Below the pieces are notes generated by a model, which was not told the DNA's origin, searched no databases, and saw only the letters and a list, made by a program, of their open reading frames with translations. From a bacterium (GTDB lineage: Bacteria; SZUA-79; Acidulodesulfobacterales; Acidulodesulfobacteraceae), in contig JAKACI010000030.1 in the NCBI GenBank assembly GCA_021821565.1, positions 1-10,944 on the forward strand: a stretch of DNA of 10,944 nucleotides. Reading direction: 5' to 3'. This document shows, piece by piece, positions 6,524 to 10,944 of the stretch. The stretch's first letter is position 1, and each line of letters starts with the position of its first letter. The translations under genes and the position numbers were made by a program.

Positions 6524-7705
6524 ATGAACAGAAGAGATTTTATAAAAATTGGAGCCGCAGGTTTATTAGGCAGCGTCGTAGCCGATAATTTAATTATAAA
6601 AAATGCAAATGCTAAAATTAATAATGCTGAAACCGATGCGGCTAAATCAAAATTTAAAAAACCGGAGCATGTAGTTTTAATAATGCAGGAAAACAGAAGT
6701 TTTGACCATTATTTCGGTATGATGGACACTACCATAAACGGTCAGCCGAAAAGGGTATTAGAACTCGGTATAACGGATGGCATGGGCGGAAGCATTAAAC
6801 CGTATAATCTCGGATTTCAGTATGTAACCCCGAATCATGTTGACCCCAATCACTCATGGAGGGCATTGCACACCATTTATAATAAAGGGAAAATGGACGG
6901 TTATTTTTTAAACGGGATAAATCAGCCAACGGACGATTATAAAGTAATAATGGGTTATTACGACACAAAAAAAGCACTTACTCCTTATTATTATTACGCA
7001 AAAAATTATACGCTGTGCCAGAATTATTTTCATTCTATAATGGCGCCTACCCAGCCTAACAGGCTTTATCAGATTGCAGCGCAATCCAACGGACATATAA
7101 CGGATTTAAAACCGTCAAAGCCGTATGAATTCCCTACTATTTTTAACAGGCTTGAAGAGGCTAAAATTTCATGGAAAATATACGTTGAAGGATGGCCTCA
7201 TCCTAAAAAATATATCCACCATTGGCTTCCGGTTATATGGTTTGAAAGCTTTATGAAAGATAAAAACTTATGGAATAAGATAAGACCTGCGGCAGAATAT
7301 TTTGAGGATGTTAAAAAAGGAACCCTCCCAAAGTTTAGCTGGCTCGTGCCGGATTGGAAGAACTCAGAACACCCGCCGGCAGACGTAAAAACAGGAATGA
7401 TTTATACGGTAAGGAGAATTGAGGCATTAAGGAAAAGTCCGTTGTTTTCAAAATCGGCAATATTTTTAAACTGGGATGAATGCGGAGGATTTTATGACCA
7501 TGTTGTACCGCCGATCGTTGATTATTACGGTCTTGGTATGAGGGTGCCGTGCATAGTTATTTCTCCGTTTGCAAAAAAGGGTTACATTTCAAATGTCAGG
7601 CATGAGCATGCTTCTATACTTAAATATGTTGAAAACTTATGGGGAATAGACCCTTTGACCGACAGGGATAAATACGCAAACGGATTTGAAGATGTTTTTA
7701 TTTAA
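6524..7705 (+). CDS. Tat-exported phosphoesterase (phospholipase C / acid phosphatase family)
   Basis: A 393-residue enzyme of the phosphoesterase family (Pfam PF04185) that includes bacterial phospholipases C and AcpA-type acid phosphatases. It hydrolyses phosphate esters outside the cytoplasm. The N-terminus [10 protein letters not shown] is a twin-arginine signal with a hydrophobic stretch and a likely cleavage after NANA (residue 30), so it is exported folded. Family motifs follow in order: [11 protein letters not shown] (E56, N57 as metal ligands), PNHSW, PTQPNR with T176 as the probable nucleophile, [11 protein letters not shown] (D318, E319, D325, H326) and [14 protein letters not shown] near the C-terminus. 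GGAGG (6512-6516) lies 7 nt before the ATG. It is shorter than classical phospholipases C (about 700) and closer to the phosphatase branch. Substrate cannot be decided. The Pho-box array upstream implies induction by phosphate starvation. Confidence 0.88.
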   Translation: MNRRDFIKIGAAGLLGSVVADNLIIKNANAKINNAETDAAKSKFKKPEHVVLIMQENRSFDHYFGMMDTTINGQPKRVLELGITDGMGGSIKPYNLGFQYVTPNHVDPNHSWRALHTIYNKGKMDGYFLNGINQPTDDYKVIMGYYDTKKALTPYYYYAKNYTLCQNYFHSIMAPTQPNRLYQIAAQSNGHITDLKPSKPYEFPTIFNRLEEAKISWKIYVEGWPHPKKYIHHWLPVIWFESFMKDKNLWNKIRPAAEYFEDVKKGTLPKFSWLVPDWKNSEHPPADVKTGMIYTVRRIEALRKSPLFSKSAIFLNWDECGGFYDHVVPPIVDYYGLGMRVPCIVISPFAKKGYISNVRHEHASILKYVENLWGIDPLTDRDKYANGFEDVFI

Positions 7706-7775
7706 GAAAAGATTAGAGAACGATTAAAATAAAAAGATTAAAAAAAATATATGTTAAAGCGGCAAAAACAACAAT

Positions 7776-7828
7776 AGATATGATTCACTCATTCTTTTTG
7801 GTAAAGAATGTAAAAAGAAATGATATCT
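7776..7828. repeat. Imperfect palindrome, possible bidirectional terminator
   Basis: An 8-bp perfect stem CATTCTTT (7790-7797) / AAAGAATG (7803-7810) with a 5-nt loop lies inside a longer dyad whose ends are AGATAT (7776-7781) and ATATCT (7823-7828). An alternative pairing TCATT-CTTTTT with AAAAAG-AAATGA is also possible. It separates the phosphoesterase gene from the exbB promoter, where a terminator is expected, but there is no clear T-run after the stem on either strand. Confidence 0.4.
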
Positions 7829-7850
7829 GTAAGTTAGCTTATAAGTTATA

Positions 7851-7903
7851 TTACAAAAATTTAACCTAAACGTCATAATAATGCAACAATAAATGAGTAT
7901 AAT
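7851..7903 (+). promoter_or_regulatory. Pho-box and promoter of exbB-exbD-tonB
   Basis: Half-sites start at 7851 (TTAC), 7862 (TAAC), 7873 (TCAT) and 7884 (CAAC), each 11 bp apart. TATAAT (7898-7903), a perfect -10, begins exactly 14 bp after the last half-site begins, the same distance as at 6304/6318 and 10904/10918. The exbB ATG at 8002 follows after a leader of about 92 nt. Confidence 0.7.
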
Positions 7904-8001
7904 AAGTTTAATATTAAATTTTTAGTTTATAACTAAACATAGGTTTTAAAAATACGGTAATAATATAACAATAATTATATTAATAATAATAGGGAGGAAA
8001 A

Positions 8002-8751
8002 ATGAATTTAAATTATATAGTTCACGTTGCTTCGATTTCGGGGGGTGTGCTATATCTTATTATGATAGTGCTTCTTGTTGCTTTGGCTGTAATCATTGAG
8101 CGCACATGGTATTTAAACAAAATAATTAATAAAGGTTATGAAATAACCTCAAAAGTATCCGAACTTAAGACAATAGACAATAAAATCCTAACGGAGCTTG
8201 TATCTTCATCTGATAATGTACCGCAGTCTAAAGTTTTAAATATTGCTCTAAAATTTCCTGAAGTAAGAAGCCATGACCATTTAGACAGACTGCTTGAAGA
8301 AGAGATACTATGGCAATCTCCGTCAATTGATAAAAGACTCTGGATTTTAGATTCAATCGTAACTTTAGCTCCGCTTTTAGGTCTATTAGGCACAATTATA
8401 GGCATGTTTACTGCATTTTCTGCATTAGGCGCACCCGGCAGCGCTCCGCTTAAAGTTACGGGTGGTGTTGCCGAGGCATTAGTTACAACAGGCGCAGGTT
8501 TATTCGTCGCTATTATAGGTCTTGTATTCTATAACGGTTTAAATAACTGGGCGCGTCTAATTATTCATCAAATGGAAACGATAAAAATAATGTTAGTTAA
8601 TCGTTTAGAAAGACCGTGTTCAAAAGGTGACAAAGAGTTAACGGATATTGGGTTAAGCCGCAGTAAAACAGCTGAAAAAGAACGGAATGCAAATTCATTG
8701 ATTAAAAATCCGTTTCCTGTTAAAGGCGAAGGGGAGGTTGTAAATGGGTAA
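8002..8751 (+). CDS. exbB: ExbB-type proton channel subunit (MotA/TolQ/ExbB family)
   Basis: A 249-residue inner-membrane protein forming, with ExbD, the proton channel that energises TonB. Three membrane segments are visible: about residues 15-33, 117-141 (IVTLAPLLGLLGTIIGMFTAF) and 154-178 (GGVAEALVTTGAGLFVAIIGLVF). Conserved family residues are P124, T131, E158 and T163, the last two matching E176 and T181 of E. coli ExbB. The cytoplasmic domain lies between the first two segments. The C-terminal 50 residues are charged and poorly conserved. GGGAGG (7992-7997) is 4 nt before ATG. The stop overlaps the exbD start by 8 bp, indicating translational coupling. TolQ is an alternative name, but the adjacent TonB with a C-terminal TonB fold favours ExbB. 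A Pho-type promoter lies upstream. Confidence 0.9.
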   Translation: MNLNYIVHVASISGGVLYLIMIVLLVALAVIIERTWYLNKIINKGYEITSKVSELKTIDNKILTELVSSSDNVPQSKVLNIALKFPEVRSHDHLDRLLEEEILWQSPSIDKRLWILDSIVTLAPLLGLLGTIIGMFTAFSALGAPGSAPLKVTGGVAEALVTTGAGLFVAIIGLVFYNGLNNWARLIIHQMETIKIMLVNRLERPCSKGDKELTDIGLSRSKTAEKERNANSLIKNPFPVKGEGEVVNG

Positions 8752-9148
8752 TTACAACTATATGGGAGGAGAAAACAAAAAAGCGAAGATTGTGATTATT
8801 CCAATGATAGATATCATGCTGTTTTTAGTGGTTTTTTTTGCGCTATTAATGTTAAGAATGATACCGTCTTCAGGAATAGCTTCGCAAATTCCTCATGCAA
8901 GCGCCGTGCAAGAAATGCCGCATCCAAAAGTGCTTATTTCTCTTTTTAAAAACGGCGCTATAAAGGTTAAAGGAAAGGTTTTAACATTAAATGAACTTAC
9001 ATCTTTACTTAGAAGTCATAATCCGAAAAAAACAGTAGTGACTATAGCAGGTTCTAAAAAAGTGTCGCTCCAGCATCTTGTTTCGGTAATGAGCGCTTGC
9101 AAGAAAGCAGGCGTAAGCAAAATAGGCATTGCTGCTTCGAGGTCTTAA
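8744..9148 (+). CDS. exbD: ExbD-type proton channel subunit (TolR/ExbD family)
   Basis: A 134-residue protein with a short cytoplasmic N-terminus, one membrane segment (about residues 16-38, VIIPMIDIMLFLVVFFALLM) and a periplasmic domain. D23 is the proton-carrying aspartate, equivalent to D25 of E. coli ExbD. The periplasmic part ends in the TolR/ExbD fold (VTIAGSKKVSLQHLVSVMSACKKAGVSKIGIA). The ATG lies inside the end of exbB, with GGGGAGG (8731-8737) 6 nt upstream. tonB starts on the base after its stop. Confidence 0.9.
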   Translation: MGNYNYMGGENKKAKIVIIPMIDIMLFLVVFFALLMLRMIPSSGIASQIPHASAVQEMPHPKVLISLFKNGAIKVKGKVLTLNELTSLLRSHNPKKTVVTIAGSKKVSLQHLVSVMSACKKAGVSKIGIAASRS

Positions 9149-9880
9149 ATGGAAGATTATATTAATAATTCATCTTTTAATAATAATAATCATAATGACG
9201 ACTACAATAAGATTCCTTTCGGTTATGCAATATTATTAGGCGCTATTTTTGAGCTTGTGCTGGTTGTGGCTGCAATATTAATATTGTCTCATATGCCCAA
9301 ATATGTGCCGATACCACAAAAACCTATAATGATATCGCTTGCGGCTATTCCAACGCCGCCTAAGCCTATAATTAAACCTAAACCAAAACCAACGCCGCCG
9401 AAGCCGAGACCTGTCGTTAAACCTAAACCTACGCCTATTCCTCATCCTAAACCGAGGGTAGTAAGACATGTTGCTCAAAAAGTATTTAAAGCCGTTCATG
9501 TAAAAAATGTTCCGCCGTCGCCTGCAGTACATGAAATAGTACAACCGTCACCGAGACCGGCGCCGGTTGTCGAACACGGTCCTATTAATCCGTCGCTTAT
9601 AGCGATGCTTACAGGAGAGATAAGACAAAAAATTAAGTCCTCTCTTGTATATCCGTCTGCGGCTAAAACCATGCGTATGCAGGGCAGGGTTAAGGTTTTT
9701 TTTACATATTATAACGGGGTAATCAGTAAGATAAAAATTATTCGCGCCTCTCAATTTTCTTTATTAAATAATGGTGCGATTAAAACACTTGAATTAGCGA
9801 ATTATCCAATGCCGCCTAAAAAACTCATGAATAGAATATTGCAGTTCAGCATATGGATAAGATTCAAATTACACAGATAA
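9149..9880 (+). CDS. tonB: TonB energy transducer
   Basis: A 243-residue periplasm-spanning protein that carries the ExbBD proton-motive energy to outer-membrane TonB-dependent receptors. Architecture: an Asn/Asp-rich cytoplasmic tail (1-22), one membrane anchor (about 26-48, YAILLGAIFELVLVVAAILILSH), a Pro-Lys-rich periplasm spacer (about 57-105, PKPKPTPPKP type) and a C-terminal TonB domain (about 155-243) with SLVYPSAAKTMRMQGRVKVFFTY and the Gly/Ile-rich second half. In the anchor, E35 sits where E. coli TonB has the essential H20 of its SxxxH motif, and the Ser position aligns with G31; no other His lies within the membrane segment except near its end. ATG abuts the exbD stop, with GAGG (9139-9142) as ribosome site inside exbD. 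No receptor gene lies in the window. Confidence 0.9.
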   Translation: MEDYINNSSFNNNNHNDDYNKIPFGYAILLGAIFELVLVVAAILILSHMPKYVPIPQKPIMISLAAIPTPPKPIIKPKPKPTPPKPRPVVKPKPTPIPHPKPRVVRHVAQKVFKAVHVKNVPPSPAVHEIVQPSPRPAPVVEHGPINPSLIAMLTGEIRQKIKSSLVYPSAAKTMRMQGRVKVFFTYYNGVISKIKIIRASQFSLLNNGAIKTLELANYPMPPKKLMNRILQFSIWIRFKLHR

Positions 9881-9932
9881 ATAGATAAATAGAATAATTT
9901 TAATTTATTATTTATTTTATCTATTTTTATCT
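9875..9932 (+). terminator. AT-rich hairpin at the end of tonB, possible terminator
   Basis: AGATAAATAGATAAATAG (from 9875, overlapping the tonB stop) can pair imperfectly with CTATTTTTATCT and the upstream TTATTTATTTTAT (up to 9932), around an AATTTTAATT centre. The stem contains almost no G-C pairs and there is no terminal T-run, so it is a weak terminator or attenuator candidate between tonB and the TPR gene. Confidence 0.35.
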
Positions 9933-9958
9933 ACAGAATAAATAGGCAATGTTTATAT

Positions 9959-9989
9959 TAACAATTTTTTAACGCATTAAAAATATATT
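9959..9989 (+). promoter_or_regulatory. Possible minimal Pho-type promoter before the TPR gene
   Basis: Two TAAC half-sites at 9959 and 9970 are 11 bp apart, and TATATT (9984-9989) begins 14 bp after the second. This repeats the geometry of the three stronger sites, but with two half-sites only and in AT-rich DNA where chance matches are easy. It would give the TPR gene its own start after the tonB hairpin. Confidence 0.4.
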
Positions 9990-10027
9990 AACGATACTTA
10001 TTGTAAACATTATATCAGGAGGACAAT

Positions 10028-10912
10028 GTGCAGAAATCGTATTTAAATTTAGTTTCATCATTATGCTATGCCGTATTTTCTTTGATTGTTGTTTTGGGGC
10101 TTTCAATAATTTTATTTCAAACTCCGGCTTATGCAATTTCAAAGTGGCAGCTAAATTATAATAAAGCAGTAGGATTTTTAAAGAAAAAAAAATATAATTC
10201 GGCTCTAAAATTCGCAAAAATATCTCTTAAAGAAAATAAAAATCCTTACACGCTTCAATTGAACGGCAATATTCTTCAATTTTTAAAAAAGTATCAAAGA
10301 AGCAATTATTACTTTAAAAAATCCCTTGCTTTAATTATAACCAAAGTAAATAAAAAAGGCGGTAGCGGTAAAAAAACAGAAAATTTTATAAAAATTGTAA
10401 AGAATAATATCGGAATAAATTACCTTTTAGCAGGAAATATGCAATTAAAAAAGAAAAATATTAAAGATGCGATTAGTAATTATAAAAAAGGTTTAACGTT
10501 TGCCAATAAAAAGCATCTAAAAGATGATTTAATGATTAACGCCGCTATCAGCTATGAGAATATTAATAAATTCAAACCGGCAATTTATTATTCAAAAAAA
10601 GTCGTAGCAAATAGTCCTAAAAATGCTTTCGGCTATTTTGTTAAAGGCAGAGCAGAGTACGGACTAAATAAACTTAATCCATCTATTGCAGACCTTAAAA
10701 CCGCCGTTAAACTTTCGCCTTCCGACAAATTGTTTAAAAGCGCGCTTAGATTAGTTGAAAAAAAGAAAAATGCAAAGAAATCTTATGATGTAATAGAGTG
10801 CTATATTTATTTTTTGAAATCTAATAATTTTCCGCAAAAATTTATTTTGTTACAAAAATGTAACATTATTGTAACAAAATTTAACGATTCTGTAATAAAT
10901 ATGCAACATTAG
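10028..10912 (+). CDS. Secreted TPR-repeat protein
   Basis: A 294-residue protein starting at GTG 10028, with a strong AGGAGG (10017-10022) 5 nt upstream; the ATG at 10026 is in another frame that stops quickly. A Sec signal peptide is clear: MQKSY, a hydrophobic core (residues 7-30) and AYA at 34-36, with cleavage likely after residue 36. The mature part is Lys-rich with several tetratricopeptide-like helical pairs, for example NYNKAVGFLKKKKYNSALKF (43-62), IKDAISNYKKGLTFA (145-159), FKPAIYYSKKVVANSP (182-197) and LNPSIADLKTAVKLSPSD (216-233). TPRs are protein-protein scaffolds, so it may organise partners in the periplasm, possibly TonB, but this is inference from gene order. The last 40 or so residues do not look like TPR, and the final 20 are encoded by the Pho-box array of the next promoter. 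Confidence 0.82.
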   Translation: MQKSYLNLVSSLCYAVFSLIVVLGLSIILFQTPAYAISKWQLNYNKAVGFLKKKKYNSALKFAKISLKENKNPYTLQLNGNILQFLKKYQRSNYYFKKSLALIITKVNKKGGSGKKTENFIKIVKNNIGINYLLAGNMQLKKKNIKDAISNYKKGLTFANKKHLKDDLMINAAISYENINKFKPAIYYSKKVVANSPKNAFGYFVKGRAEYGLNKLNPSIADLKTAVKLSPSDKLFKSALRLVEKKKNAKKSYDVIECYIYFLKSNNFPQKFILLQKCNIIVTKFNDSVINMQH

Positions 10913-10923
10913 GTTGATATAAT
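10850..10923 (+). promoter_or_regulatory. Pho-box array and promoter for a gene beyond the right edge
   Basis: Half-sites start at 10850 (TTAC), 10861, 10872, 10882 (TAAC), 10893 (TAAT) and 10904 (CAAC), all 11 bp apart except one 10-bp step. TATAAT (10918-10923) begins 14 bp after the last half-site, preceded by TGA (extended -10). ATTCTGTAATAAA is shared exactly with the array at 6249-6323. The array lies within the end of the TPR reading frame. Its target starts after the window. Confidence 0.75.
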
Positions 10924-10944
10924 ATTCGTTCAATATAATAGATC

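Noticed and set aside
9278..9544. Arg-rich open frame on the minus strand opposite tonB
   Set aside because: It mirrors the Pro-Lys codons of the TonB spacer, and has no ribosome site or recognisable fold.
1..10944. CRISPR arrays, tRNA or rRNA genes, insertion sequences
   Set aside because: No spaced repeat array, cloverleaf, rRNA block, transposase or terminal inverted repeats were seen. The repeats present are simple tandem or Pho-type repeats.

Overview
This AT-rich window reads as bacterial chromosome from a Gram-negative, because it carries an ExbB-ExbD-TonB energy-transduction set and a twin-arginine exported enzyme. The arsenic genes, an ArsR with C-terminal cysteines like that of Acidithiobacillus ferrooxidans, and the low GC would suit an acid or metal-rich habitat, for example a low-GC deltaproteobacterial-type acidophile. 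That assignment is inference only; there is no rRNA, tRNA or marker gene here.

Layout. Positions 1-278 (minus) hold the 5' part of a coiled-coil protein that runs off the window edge. Positions 279-825 are a divergent intergenic region with the arsR promoter and a 7-bp tandem repeat. Positions 826-5961 are an arsenic resistance locus, all on the plus strand: arsR, arsD, arsA, arsC (thioredoxin type), arsB. A 19-bp motif repeated before arsR and before arsD is the best candidate ArsR operator. The locus carries gene debris: the C-terminal end of a universal stress protein between arsC and arsB, and a 47-bp near-identical piece of arsC downstream of arsB. Both point to past rearrangement.

Positions 6249-10944 look like a second functional block, on phosphate acquisition. 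A Tat-exported phosphoesterase of the phospholipase C/acid phosphatase family (6524-7705) is followed by exbB, exbD and tonB (8002-9880, overlapping or abutting) and a secreted TPR protein (10028-10912). The phosphoesterase gene, the exbB operon and a gene beyond the right edge are each preceded by direct repeats of a TAAC-like half-site at 11-bp spacing, and in each case the last half-site begins exactly 14 bp before a -10 hexamer. This is the layout of PhoB/PhoP-activated promoters. A weaker two-repeat version precedes the TPR gene.

Working together. In the ars locus, ArsC reduces arsenate, ArsD hands arsenite to the ArsA ATPase, and ArsA drives the ArsB pump under ArsR control. In the second block, phosphate starvation would switch on a periplasmic or exported phosphatase/phospholipase together with a dedicated TonB machine that could energise an outer-membrane receptor for phosphate compounds. 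The receptor, and PhoB/PhoR, are not in the window. The most notable result is this promoter grammar and the Pho-linked TonB system it implies.
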